In this document: positions 1 to 9,002 of the stretch, in pieces
Layout: the number at the start of each line of letters is the position of its first letter
Numbering within the stretch: the stretch's first letter is position 1
NCBI RefSeq assembly: GCF_001654855.1
Contig: NZ_LXEN01000015.1
Location: 1 to 58,471 of the forward strand
Source of the DNA: Proteus myxofaciens ATCC 19692
GTDB lineage: Bacteria > Pseudomonadota > Gammaproteobacteria > Enterobacterales > Enterobacteriaceae
Length of the DNA: 58,471 nt
Reading direction: 5' to 3'
Notes under the pieces: generated by a model
What the model was told of the DNA's origin: nothing
The model's input: only the letters and a program-made list of their open reading frames with translations
Database searches by the model: none
Program-made: the position numbers and the translations under genes

Positions 1-172
1 AACGAGTAACATATTGCTCATCTTTAATTTGCAAATCAGACTGACAATCGATAGAAAAACCAGGGCCACCATTCCAACGTAAACACATGCTACAGTGGCA
101 AACACTTAATTCTGAAATATCATGTTCTGTTGTTAGTTTTACTTTGCCACATAGACATTGACCTTTATGCAT
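1..172 (-). CDS. GFA/CENP-V family zinc protein, N-terminal part (cut by window edge)
   Basis: The first 57 residues read from an ATG at 172 and run off the left edge. The start has the cysteine pattern of the glutathione-dependent formaldehyde-activating (GFA) fold: a C-x-C pair at residues 6 and 8, then C-x-C-x-x-C at residues 25, 27 and 30. In this family these cysteines bind zinc. Members are small cytoplasmic proteins; some act on the glutathione-formaldehyde adduct, but most have no known substrate. The missing C-terminal part prevents any closer assignment. Confidence 0.75.
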   Translation of the reverse strand, partial: MHKGQCLCGKVKLTTEHDISELSVCHCSMCLRWNGGPGFSIDCQSDLQIKDEQYVTR

Positions 173-289
173 AATATACCTTTTATTTATTTTACTAAAC
201 TACGTAGATTCAAATAAATTAATTTATATTGAACATAAACAAATTAATTTAAGCACCTTCACAATTTAAAAGAAGATGCTTATTTATAC

Positions 290-895
290 TTAGAATTTAT
301 TGAATGTGACGGCTTGATCAAATGTCATTTTACCAAGCCGAGGATAAGGTTCAGCGATACCTTTACCAATAGCAATCATTAAACAAATTTGATAATGGCT
401 AGGTAAGTTAATCACATTAGCGACATCTGCAAAATTAAATCCATCCATAGGGCAAGAATCATATCCTTGCTCTTGGGCTAATAGCATTAATGTTTGAGCA
501 AAAAGACCGGCACTGCGCATAATTTCATCACGTTGCACTTGTGGCTTGTTTCTATAATAAGCATCGACAGCACCACACATAATATCTCTAACGTCAGGTT
601 TAGCATCTTGCCAAATTGATTTTACTTGTGTTTCCCACACATCTAAATCAGCACATAATACAATAAGCATAGAAGAATCTGTTATTTGAGATTGATCCCA
701 ACCGACTTTTCTTAATGCTTGTCTTTGCTCTGCATTATCAACAACTAAAAGGCGCCAATGCTGAAGATTAAATGCACTTGGCGTATAATTTAGCGCATTT
801 TCTATTAACTTTTTCTTTTCTTCAGAAGAGATCTGAAAACTTGCATCAAATTGTTTAGTAGCTCGACGATTTTTAACCGCATCAATAACTTTCAT
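290..895 (-). CDS. Nitroreductase family protein (FMN-dependent oxidoreductase)
   Basis: This 201-residue protein has the nitroreductase fold signature: an N-terminal VIDAVKNRRATKQFD stretch that binds the FMN phosphate, then PSAFNLQHWRLLVV, which packs against the flavin. Family members reduce nitro compounds, quinones or flavins with NAD(P)H in the cytoplasm. An upstream in-frame ATG at 937 would add 14 residues. I prefer the ATG at 895 because AAAGGA lies just in front of it and the family normally begins within a few residues of this motif. It may share a transcript with the DUF2339 gene, which ends 34 bases upstream of the longer start. Substrate cannot be inferred. Confidence 0.85.
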   Translation of the reverse strand: MKVIDAVKNRRATKQFDASFQISSEEKKKLIENALNYTPSAFNLQHWRLLVVDNAEQRQALRKVGWDQSQITDSSMLIVLCADLDVWETQVKSIWQDAKPDVRDIMCGAVDAYYRNKPQVQRDEIMRSAGLFAQTLMLLAQEQGYDSCPMDGFNFADVANVINLPSHYQICLMIAIGKGIAEPYPRLGKMTFDQAVTFNKF

Positions 896-970
896 AATAT
901 TCCTTTCGTTTTCGTCTTTATTAATAACACTACTCATATACTATAAGAAAAATATCCGTTAAATGCTGAG

Positions 971-3901
971 TTATTCCTGCTTTTTTGATAACTCAACTTT
1001 TTTCTTTGGTGGTAATGGTGAAAAATACCCAATCAATAAAATAATGATTGCAACACCAATAAAAGCCAATGCTCTGAGCAATCCACTACTTAATGACATA
1101 TCAATTAGAAAGAGTTTAGCGATAACACATAATAACAACACCCCCCCAACAAACCATTGAGAACGCCTTGTTTTTCTTGTTGCTATCACCATTGTTGCTA
1201 ATGCTGTAATAGTCCAAACAATTGCTAAAAGCGTTTCGATTATTTTGGAAGCGATAATCTGCTGCATGTTCCAATCAATGTCAGACATAAAAGCAACGCC
1301 TCTAATTAACACGCCATTACCCCACCAAAATAAAAGAATAGGTATGCCATAATTAATTATGTAGTGATAATTTTGAAGATTGATTTTATATTGCTCATGT
1401 TGTTTTAATAGCATAACAAAACGATAAGCAATTATTCCTCCGGTAATCCCCATAATATCCATCGGATTTAATAATGGAATAAACGGTATATTCATTTGTG
1501 TACCGCTATTCATATTTGCCCATATTAGAAACAAGACTAAAATCACAGAAACAGGAATAGCAAACATCCAATAAATATCTTGATAAGGTTTTATCCAATT
1601 AACTTTATAACTCAATAGATAACTTAAGATAATAAAGGCATTAATTGAGAACAGAGCAGCTGAAAAATGTAGGCTTTCTTGTGCATCATAGAGATGATTA
1701 AATCCAATCGTCTCTGTAAATAAAAAGAGAGCGATAAAACTAAGATGAATGCCATGAATAAATGGTTTTTTAAGTCGTTGATGTAATAAAAATGTATTAA
1801 ATTTCAGCAAATAAAAACCACTGACAAGAATAGCACACCAAATCAATGCACTCCATCCACTATCAATCAGCGATCTCGTCTCATATAAATAAATTAATAT
1901 TACTAAAGCCGATGTTGGCCATATTAATACAGAACAACTTGATAATTCAAAAAAGGTAAATGCGCGTCCTGCATAATACATTCCCCAACAACTCACTAAA
2001 ATAATAGCTAATGCTATCAATCTAACTTGAGGAACAGACCATATATCTCCATTTTCCAATAAAATAAATAGACTGTAAATCCAACTTATTACGCCGACAA
2101 AAAGTGCAGCAAAACCTATCGCTTTGTTATCAATATTCTGTATTTTCCCATGGAACCATAACGTAGCTGTCGCAAATATGATTATAATTTCAACAACAAA
2201 CATGATCCATTGGTCAAATTGAATAAATTTAGTGCTCATCAATAATATAAATGAGATGGCAATAAGTAATGTACCTGCCAATGCAGCTTTTTTCTGTTGC
2301 TGTAACAAGGAAAAAACCAAAATCATAACGCCTTCGAATGCCCATACTAATGATGTCCATTCTGATGAAAATGCAAAAGGTACAGCTAAGGTTGCAAATA
2401 TTACTGATAACATCCAAAACGCAATAGCAAGGAGTTTTCCTTCTGTTTGATAGCGTTTTAAAATAACGTAACTTAATGCAAAATAAATCAGCGCATAAAG
2501 CGATGAGGCAACAGAAACACCAAACTCCCATTCAGATACTAAACGGTATTGAAATAAAAATCCTATTAATGGCGTACCGAATAATAACGTTGCATCTAAC
2601 GGAATGTTTCGCTTAATTTTTTTCCTTAACGTTAATAACTCAGTCGCAATACCAAAAATAAACCAATTCGCAATGAGGAAAAGCTGGCAAGGTAAATAAT
2701 ATACATCTTGATAATGAGAAATAGCCCATAGGCACCCCACTCCAAATGTAAAGACAAAGCCAATTAAATTAAGTAAACGCCAAACTTGCCAATGGCTAAT
2801 GATTAAAATACCAATAGAAAGGATCAGATAATAACTAAATAATGCAATATAATTTCCATCTCCAGAAGAAAGTAAAATAGGTGCTAAATACCCACCTAAT
2901 GAAGCAAGAATAGCAAGACTAATGGCACGTTGAATAATGGCAAATAGTATACTAGTAAAACAGACCAATACCATGATAATGAATGCGAAAGTAATAGGAA
3001 TAAAATCATAAATTTTTGTTGCTGCAAAAATGGTGATATAAAGACCGCCAATACCACCTCCTTGCAATATTAATGCATAAATACGATTTTTCTGTTGTAA
3101 CCACCACCCTAATCCTAATAATACAAAACAGCCTACTCCAGCCATCATTAAACGCGTAGATGCTGAAATAACATCATTTTCAATACTGTATTTAAGCAAA
3201 TAAGACAGTCCGAAAAAAAGCAATAGCATACCGATTTTAGCTAACGGATTTCCTGTAATGATCCATTTCCAAATTAATTCGAATATCGATGCTTGTTGAT
3301 GTGTTTTCTTAGGTTTTGATTTAATTAATGCCTTTCTAATTATTGGCATTACAGGCTTGAAAGTATCAACTTGAGCAGATTGATTTGTTGGCTTATTTTT
3401 CTGTATTACTTTCCCTTCATTATGTTGTGCAACATGATGGGATGATACTTGTGATACAGGTTTATCTGCTAATACATGATGAGAATTCGATTGAATTCCA
3501 ATTATAGGTTCTGCACTTTCTTTTACAAAAGGTATCGTTTTTTCTTGAGCACGATAACTTTCTTGCTTATCGTAAGCATAATGTTCTACCTGTGATGTTG
3601 TTATTTCCTTTGTTTTTTCTCTGTTTTCTTTTATAACCGTAGATGCTATATCAAATATCGGTGTTTTTATTTCATCTTGGGATGATGCCGTAGTTTTACC
3701 AACAGAAGACTCTGCTTCTTGATTATTAATGTCGTCTTTTTTTCCTTCTTTTTTTAATAATTCAATTATTTTATCTTGTTGTATTTGGAAATGTTCTTCC
3801 AATTTTTTCAACCTGTATAATAATGAATTGGTATTCATATAAGTTTGATATAACCAATAAAGCGATAGCACCACCAATAACGTGCTAATAAGTGTTAACA
3901 T
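971..3901 (-). CDS. DUF2339 family large integral membrane protein
   Basis: This is a 976-residue protein. Residues 1-18 form a membrane anchor, and a charged segment with coiled-coil character follows at about 27-60. A long hydrophilic linker runs to about residue 205. The remainder is more than twenty hydrophobic membrane segments. This layout, with GNPLAKIGMLLLFFGLSYLLKY at the first helix after the linker, is that of the DUF2339 family (COG5373), inner-membrane proteins of unknown function. AAAAGGAATAGTGAA precedes the ATG. The linker is rich in Gln, Ser, Lys and Glu with little secondary-structure signal, so it probably sits outside the membrane as a flexible tether. Family is likely; function is unknown. 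Confidence 0.8.
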   Translation of the reverse strand: MLTLISTLLVVLSLYWLYQTYMNTNSLLYRLKKLEEHFQIQQDKIIELLKKEGKKDDINNQEAESSVGKTTASSQDEIKTPIFDIASTVIKENREKTKEITTSQVEHYAYDKQESYRAQEKTIPFVKESAEPIIGIQSNSHHVLADKPVSQVSSHHVAQHNEGKVIQKNKPTNQSAQVDTFKPVMPIIRKALIKSKPKKTHQQASIFELIWKWIITGNPLAKIGMLLLFFGLSYLLKYSIENDVISASTRLMMAGVGCFVLLGLGWWLQQKNRIYALILQGGGIGGLYITIFAATKIYDFIPITFAFIIMVLVCFTSILFAIIQRAISLAILASLGGYLAPILLSSGDGNYIALFSYYLILSIGILIISHWQVWRLLNLIGFVFTFGVGCLWAISHYQDVYYLPCQLFLIANWFIFGIATELLTLRKKIKRNIPLDATLLFGTPLIGFLFQYRLVSEWEFGVSVASSLYALIYFALSYVILKRYQTEGKLLAIAFWMLSVIFATLAVPFAFSSEWTSLVWAFEGVMILVFSLLQQQKKAALAGTLLIAISFILLMSTKFIQFDQWIMFVVEIIIIFATATLWFHGKIQNIDNKAIGFAALFVGVISWIYSLFILLENGDIWSVPQVRLIALAIILVSCWGMYYAGRAFTFFELSSCSVLIWPTSALVILIYLYETRSLIDSGWSALIWCAILVSGFYLLKFNTFLLHQRLKKPFIHGIHLSFIALFLFTETIGFNHLYDAQESLHFSAALFSINAFIILSYLLSYKVNWIKPYQDIYWMFAIPVSVILVLFLIWANMNSGTQMNIPFIPLLNPMDIMGITGGIIAYRFVMLLKQHEQYKINLQNYHYIINYGIPILLFWWGNGVLIRGVAFMSDIDWNMQQIIASKIIETLLAIVWTITALATMVIATRKTRRSQWFVGGVLLLCVIAKLFLIDMSLSSGLLRALAFIGVAIIILLIGYFSPLPPKKKVELSKKQE

Positions 3902-4113
3902 TTCACTATTCCTTTTACGCTAAAGGGCATATTTTCTATTTTTTTTCCTAATAACGTTTACATTTATACGTGAATTTTAATTAAATTACCTTAGCTTATT
4001 TCTAAATCACTTATTTCATTGTCAATTGATTTAAACCTAGCATCCCCTTTTAAAAAAAGGGTATGATCACCTAACTCAATGACACTTCAATATATACAAA
4101 ATTAACAAAGAAT

Positions 4114-5094
4114 ATGAAATTAAATGATGAATTAACAGTAGCAATAGCCTCAGTCACTGAAGCAGCCGCTATAGCAGCCCTGCCATGGGTTGGTAAACAT
4201 AATAAAAATGCAGCCGATGAATCCGCTGTTTCAGCAATGAGAGAACGTTTAAATAACTTAAATATCAATGGGCGTATCGTTATTGGTGAAGGTGAAATAG
4301 ACGAAGCACCGATGCTTTATATTGGTGAACAAGTTGGTAATGGACAAGGTGAGAAAGTTGAGATTGCTGTAGATCCTATCGATGGCACTCGAATGGTAGC
4401 CATGGGCGAAAATAATTCATTAGCTATTTTAGCCGCTGGATTTGAAGGCAGTTTTTTACAAGCACCCGATATGTACATGGAAAAATTTATTGTTGGCAAA
4501 CAAGCCACAGGTGCCATTGACCTTGATCACTGTCTTGAATATAACCTTGATGCAGTAGCTCAAATACTTAACAAATCACTTAACCAATTAACACTCGCTA
4601 TTTTAGATAAACCTCGTCACCACGATATTATTAAAGATCTACGTGCAAAAGGTATTAATGTAATAACATTGCCTGATGGTGATGTATTAGCTTCTTTATA
4701 TGCCACAATGCCAAATAATAGTATTGATATTATGTACGGCATTGGAGGCGCTCCTGAAGGCGTTATAAGTGCAGCAATAGCCAAGGCATTAGGTGGCGAT
4801 ATGCAAGCGCGATTAATCACACGCGACATTGCAAAAGGAAATAATGCAGAAAATAGAGAATGGGCCGCAAACGAAATTGCTCGCTGTCATAAAATGGGCA
4901 CAGAAGTCAATGTAAAACTTTCATTAGATACGCTTGTCCGCCATCAAGATGTCATGTTTGCCGCCACTGCAATTACCGCAGGAGATTTATTATCAGGCGT
5001 TAATGAACAAGCCGAATATCTACAAACTGATTCATTAATCATTAATGGCGCAACCCGTTCTTTACGTTTTGTGAAAAATTATCATTTACGATAA
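4114..5094 (+). CDS. glpX: Class II fructose-1,6-bisphosphatase (GlpX/YggF type)
   Basis: This 326-residue enzyme is predicted to remove the 1-phosphate from fructose 1,6-bisphosphate in gluconeogenesis. The class II (lithium-sensitive fold) metal and phosphate motifs are present: GEGEIDEAPMLYIGE, VDPIDGTRMVAMG, LPDGDVLASL and YGIGGAPEGV. The gene stands alone, not behind glpF and glpK, and its length and C-terminus recall the E. coli paralogue YggF (about 321 residues) as much as GlpX (336). The symbol therefore names the family, not proven orthology. It is divergent from the DUF2339 gene, with their promoters in the 212-bp gap. Confidence 0.85.
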   Translation: MKLNDELTVAIASVTEAAAIAALPWVGKHNKNAADESAVSAMRERLNNLNINGRIVIGEGEIDEAPMLYIGEQVGNGQGEKVEIAVDPIDGTRMVAMGENNSLAILAAGFEGSFLQAPDMYMEKFIVGKQATGAIDLDHCLEYNLDAVAQILNKSLNQLTLAILDKPRHHDIIKDLRAKGINVITLPDGDVLASLYATMPNNSIDIMYGIGGAPEGVISAAIAKALGGDMQARLITRDIAKGNNAENREWAANEIARCHKMGTEVNVKLSLDTLVRHQDVMFAATAITAGDLLSGVNEQAEYLQTDSLIINGATRSLRFVKNYHLR

Positions 5095-5528
5095 CAGGCC
5101 GAAACTGTAATTTACTTATTACTCTTCTAGTGTGTGGCTACAATCGAGATGTTAATAATACATCTCGATCCCAGCATAAAAAACCAGAAACTGATGCTAA
5201 ATATTATATTTCAGTGTTTAATTTTAGTTTTTTTTGTAAATATTTTTGCCCTTCTGCATTATTGTCTCATTAAAAATTATGTCCGCTTTAGTTATCTATT
5301 CACCTTATAATAGGGATAATAACTACTATACTCACTAATTTTACTAATAAATAATGTTTATCTTGCCTATTTCCATTATTTAAAGCTCTTTACTTTGTCA
5401 AATAACCTTTTTATCAGATACATTTTGAAATATTAATTGCCTAGCATTTTTCTTATTTAATGATTAATTTTAAAAACAACATAAAGTTGCTCTACACAAT
5501 ATATAAGTAAAATAAAAAGGATCCGTTA
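5095..5528. other. AT-rich intergenic stretch with a perfect hairpin
   Basis: No gene is visible in this 434-bp gap. A perfect inverted repeat lies at 5143-5169, with arms ATCGAGATGT and ACATCTCGAT around TAATAAT. It sits 49 bases after the bisphosphatase stop. No T-run follows on the plus strand, so it is not a textbook terminator; it may cap the 3' end of that transcript. The rest is AT-rich promoter-like DNA leading to the next gene. Confidence 0.5.
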
Positions 5529-6017
5529 ATGAAAATAAAATCGCTAATTGCTATTACATTATTCAGTGCAAGCTTTTCTCTTTTTGCCGCAGAAAGTAAT
5601 ACTGGAACAATTGAAGTTCAATCTTCTATTCAAGCACCACAAAAGGCACTTAATGATTATGAAAAAATCATGACAGAAAAAGTGTGGATCACGACTGAAG
5701 CTGTTAATGAGAAAGGCAATAAAGTCCCTGCTGATAACGAACAAGTTAGCAATTATTTTGGTCTTGCAGAATATTACCCAGATGGCACATTTATTATGTT
5801 TACACCTGAAGGTAAGCAAAAAATGCAAGGTGATTGGTCAATCTCTGAAGATGGCAAAACACGTACTTTAGTTGCTAAAGATAAAGAAGGTAAAACATTA
5901 TTTACTCGTGATGTAGAAAATATTACGGTAAAAGATACAGAATATACTTATCGTATCTATCCTAATGCTGATGATAAAAATACCTATTTTGATATCATTC
6001 ATCACATTAAAAAATAA
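5529..6017 (+). CDS. Secreted DUF4822-like protein
   Basis: The 162-residue product starts with a clear signal peptide, MKIKSLIAITLFSASFSLFA, with a cleavage site predicted after residue 20. The mature part is about 140 residues with a repeated beta-strand pattern, including YFGLAEYYPDGTFIMF and GDWSISEDGKTRTL. I connect this pattern with the DUF4822 (lipocalin-like) family from memory. It is probably periplasmic. It forms a single-gene unit; AAAAAGGATCC precedes the ATG. No catalytic motif is visible and I infer no function. Confidence 0.65.
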   Translation: MKIKSLIAITLFSASFSLFAAESNTGTIEVQSSIQAPQKALNDYEKIMTEKVWITTEAVNEKGNKVPADNEQVSNYFGLAEYYPDGTFIMFTPEGKQKMQGDWSISEDGKTRTLVAKDKEGKTLFTRDVENITVKDTEYTYRIYPNADDKNTYFDIIHHIKK

Positions 6018-6040
6018 TGTATCAAAATATTATTATAAAA

Positions 6041-6068
6041 AACGGCACAGTATTGTGCCGTTAAACTA
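6041..6068 (-). terminator. Rho-independent terminator of the kinase-hydrolase operon
   Basis: An eight-base-pair stem, AACGGCAC / GTGCCGTT, has a six-base loop. Read on the minus strand it is followed by TTTTTTATAATA, so it ends the operon whose last gene stops at 6111. The plus strand lacks a good T-run but may use the same stem. Confidence 0.75.
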
Positions 6069-6110
6069 TGTAAAATATCTCAAAGTGATGTTGTTACTAT
6101 AAAATAGGAT

Positions 6111-7142
6111 TTAAGCCAATAAATTAGCTGGGTTTTCAACACAAAGTCTATCTATAATAGATTTTTCAATACCTTTTTGCGTCAATAATGCAAGAAAAAC
6201 ATTAGGAACAAATCCCCATCCATTTCCGCCATTTTTTGCCCACATCTGCTTTAAGAACACATCATGACTTAATACTATTTGATTGGCATATCCTCTATTA
6301 ATTAATGTTGTAACTGCATCGACAGTATCCATAACACTAGGAGCAGCACCTTCTTTAGGAAATGAAATATCGAGCCCAATCATGTCAAATTCAAGCCAAA
6401 CACCCCGATCTAGCATCTTACATTGATAATCAATATCCTTACCTGATGGATCACAATGCGCTAATGAAATTTTATCCGGCTCACAACCCATCTCTGTTAA
6501 TAAAATATCTAATACTTCATCACCACGGCGTTGCCAACCTGGCATATGAATATTCATTGAAACATGAGGATTATTATTTTGAGCAATAGCAGCAGCACGC
6601 AAACTATTTTTTTCACCATCAGTAAACAATGGAGAAACACCTATTTCGCCAATCATACCCGCTCGAATATCGGTACCATCTATGCCGATATTTAATTCAT
6701 CATCAATCATCTTAGCCATTGCATCTATATTATCGGCAAGACGTTTCCCTTCAAATTTTTCAATATATAATCCAGATGATGCAACAACATTAATACCCGT
6801 CAGCATTGCCACTTCTTTTAATTTTCTAATATCTCGTCCAATCGCAGCAGAACCTGTTGCATCAACAATAGTACGACCACCTAATTCTTTGAAATTATTT
6901 AATTCAAAAATAACATCATCAATAGGTTTTTTATCCATATTATCGCAACAACAATAAGGATCGTACTTTAATCCCCACTGAATATCCGCACTCACTTTTT
7001 TATTAACTAATACATGTGAAAAATCATAAAAAGGCTCATCAACAACATCAGAAAGATCATTAAAAAGATGTTCATGAGGTAATGTTAACCCCATATCTTC
7101 TTTTTTAACAAAACCAGTAACCGTTTGAATATAACCTTTCAT
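6111..7142 (-). CDS. Phosphotriesterase-family metal-dependent hydrolase
   Basis: This 343-residue (beta/alpha)8 amidohydrolase keeps the binuclear metal site. The H-x-H pair is at residues 23 and 25 (LPHEHLF), a bridging Glu at 166 (MIGEIGVS), His at 199 (NIHM) and 229 (LAHCD), and Asp at 294 (LSHD). Glu instead of carboxylated Lys as the bridge is typical of the E. coli Php type, not of pesticide-degrading phosphotriesterases. Relatives are mainly lactonases or hydrolases of unknown sugar-like substrates. It is the last gene of the operon, one base after the transporter gene stop. GGAG precedes the ATG. I infer a cytoplasmic step in breakdown of the substrate imported by its neighbour; the substrate is unknown. 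Confidence 0.85.
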   Translation of the reverse strand: MKGYIQTVTGFVKKEDMGLTLPHEHLFNDLSDVVDEPFYDFSHVLVNKKVSADIQWGLKYDPYCCCDNMDKKPIDDVIFELNNFKELGGRTIVDATGSAAIGRDIRKLKEVAMLTGINVVASSGLYIEKFEGKRLADNIDAMAKMIDDELNIGIDGTDIRAGMIGEIGVSPLFTDGEKNSLRAAAIAQNNNPHVSMNIHMPGWQRRGDEVLDILLTEMGCEPDKISLAHCDPSGKDIDYQCKMLDRGVWLEFDMIGLDISFPKEGAAPSVMDTVDAVTTLINRGYANQIVLSHDVFLKQMWAKNGGNGWGFVPNVFLALLTQKGIEKSIIDRLCVENPANLLA

Positions 7143-7143
7143 A

Positions 7144-8109
7144 TTATGCTCCGACTCTTTTTACAGTTTTAGTCGCTTTAAACTCAGGAATTGTTGTAAC
7201 AATGGCCCCTACTAAAGCAAATAATGTTCCGATAATGGTGACTAAATAAACGGTGTTACCCAATGAAGGTAATAACAAGTCAATTAATACTGAGCCTAAA
7301 AGTTGTCCTGCTGTAGATGCAACACCTAGCATTAATAATCCTAACCCGCGAACTAAAATAGCCATTAATGCAATAGACATTAATCCTAATGGCCCACCTA
7401 AATACATCCACCATGTATTAGGTAATTCCAGAGTTAAATGACCAAGCGCCACTCGTATAATTAAAGCAATCGTTAAAACAGTAAAACCAACAATAAAGTT
7501 CCAAGTAATAGAAACCATCATTGAGCCTGTTGCTTCTGCTACTTTTGAATTACCAGCGGGTTGCCAGCCTGCAAGTAAACCAGCAAGGAAAGGTAATATT
7601 GCTAAATAAATAAATGATGTTGAATGCCATTGAGGTGAGACAACAAATAAAGTAGCAACAACGGCTAATATTGCGCCTAATACACGGTAAGGAGTGAAAT
7701 ATTTCTTTTCATCAACACCCACACCAAAACGGTCACATAATAAACCTGATAATAAAAGTGCTGAAATTAACGCTGTTTGGAACGTTGCGATACCTAATGC
7801 ACTGGCTGATGCCCCTTCTGAAAAAACAACCATAGCACCACAAAGGCCAGCAAACCAATTCCATAATGGAATTTTACGTTTTTTAATTAAACTAGGAATA
7901 GATGTAAATTGTTGACGATATTGTTTTTTAGACATAATAATAAAAAACATCACGACTAAACCACTTGCAAATGAAATAACAGCACTAGCATTTCCATCTT
8001 TTAATACATCGCCAAGTTGACCATTTACGGCTGATTGCATTGGAGACAACATTCCTGCTAATACAGTGGCTAACATTAGTAAGGGTGTTGATAATTTTTT
8101 TGTACTCAT
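7144..8109 (-). CDS. DMT-superfamily transporter, YdcZ (DUF606) type
   Basis: The 321-residue product has about ten hydrophobic segments arranged as two similar halves, as in fused YdcZ/DUF606 proteins. Both halves show the small-residue repeats of this family (residues 10-40 NGQLG region and 160-190 PFLAGLLAGWQPAGNSKVAE region). AAAGGAACATCTT precedes the ATG. It is translationally close to the hydrolase gene and lies 132 bp behind the amidotransferase-like gene. Members are inner-membrane exporters or importers of small metabolites. In this context uptake of the operon's substrate is the simplest inference, but direction cannot be seen. Confidence 0.8.
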   Translation of the reverse strand: MSTKKLSTPLLMLATVLAGMLSPMQSAVNGQLGDVLKDGNASAVISFASGLVVMFFIIMSKKQYRQQFTSIPSLIKKRKIPLWNWFAGLCGAMVVFSEGASASALGIATFQTALISALLLSGLLCDRFGVGVDEKKYFTPYRVLGAILAVVATLFVVSPQWHSTSFIYLAILPFLAGLLAGWQPAGNSKVAEATGSMMVSITWNFIVGFTVLTIALIIRVALGHLTLELPNTWWMYLGGPLGLMSIALMAILVRGLGLLMLGVASTAGQLLGSVLIDLLLPSLGNTVYLVTIIGTLFALVGAIVTTIPEFKATKTVKRVGA

Positions 8110-8181
8110 AAGATGTTCCTTTGGAATTATTGACTATGAGTGATTTCTTTTTTTATTTTTCAAGTAATCGGATTTATTAGC

Positions 8182-8199
8182 GCAGAGTGAATCCTCTGC
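8182..8199 (-). other. Small hairpin between operon genes
   Basis: GCAGAG and CTCTGC form a six-base-pair stem with a six-base loop in the 132-bp gap between the amidotransferase-like gene and the transporter gene. On the transcribed (minus) strand no T-run follows. It could mark RNA processing or partial attenuation within the operon. It could also be chance. Confidence 0.3.
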
Positions 8200-8241
8200 A
8201 CTGTTTACTTTTTATTGCTATTTGGCTAAATTCAACACGAA

Positions 8242-8979
8242 TTAATGTGCTATTTGTTTAAGGATATTTACCCACATATCAGCATAATGTGGCCATGCTA
8301 AAAATTCCTTACTTCCCCAATGAGGAGAACAGTCACTCATAAAGCAACCTGTTTTTCCTTGTTTATATTGACCAAATACTAATAATGGATCTTCGCCAAT
8401 ATTTAATATCGTTTCACTATTTTTCTTGGCGAATACTTTGTTATAACCTAAGAACATAGGCCAATTATCAAAGCCTTTTATAGAAATATGTTCTGGATTA
8501 ACTGCATTTGCAAAAACCCCCTCAGGCGCTTCAACACGATCATCACCATCTAGCATTTCCACTGGTAGAACTTCTGCAAGTATTGTATTTTTATAGTTTG
8601 CTTTCGCTTCTATTCCCATAAATGAAAGATAACCACCAATCATTAACAAACCGCCACCATTAGCAACAAATTCTTTTATTAGGCCTAAGGCGTTGGGTAT
8701 CACTTTCATATTATAAAAAGTGTCATTTTGTAATAAAAATGTATTAGCTCCGATATCGCTTATGACAATAACATCATATTTATCGAGCTCTTTTGCTGTT
8801 TGTGGAAACGCTATTTGCACGGTATGCGCTGGCATATAATCAACTTCAACGTCTTTTTCTCTTAAGCAACTTAATAAAAAAGTTGAGCCTTCTTCATATT
8901 TGCTTGAAGTAAAACTATCGTAGCCTTTAGAGTGGATCATATGAATATGCCATGATTCACCAATAAATAAGATTTTCAT
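8242..8979 (-). CDS. Putative glutamine amidotransferase-like (GATase1-like, DUF1355) protein
   Basis: This 245-residue protein has a flavodoxin-like class I amidotransferase fold: MKILFIGESWHIHMIHSKG at the start, YDVIVISDIGANTF in the middle, and NGGGLLMIGGYLSFMG at about residues 110-125. In true class I enzymes a nucleophile Cys lies in the last type of motif; here that place reads GGYLSF, so Gln hydrolysis is doubtful. The family (PF07090-like, related to ThuA) often sits in sugar-catabolism clusters. GAGGAAACAA precedes the ATG, 23 bases after the kinase gene stop, which supports co-transcription. Its role is unknown. Confidence 0.7.
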   Translation of the reverse strand: MKILFIGESWHIHMIHSKGYDSFTSSKYEEGSTFLLSCLREKDVEVDYMPAHTVQIAFPQTAKELDKYDVIVISDIGANTFLLQNDTFYNMKVIPNALGLIKEFVANGGGLLMIGGYLSFMGIEAKANYKNTILAEVLPVEMLDGDDRVEAPEGVFANAVNPEHISIKGFDNWPMFLGYNKVFAKKNSETILNIGEDPLLVFGQYKQGKTGCFMSDCSPHWGSKEFLAWPHYADMWVNILKQIAH

Positions 8980-9002
8980 TTGTTTCCTCTTTTAAAAGAT
9001 AT

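Noticed and set aside
963-1160. Plus-strand frame opposite the DUF2339 gene end
   Set aside because: Fully antisense to a clear coding region and without its own features. The same applies to other frames inside maeB, guaAB, glpX and hda.
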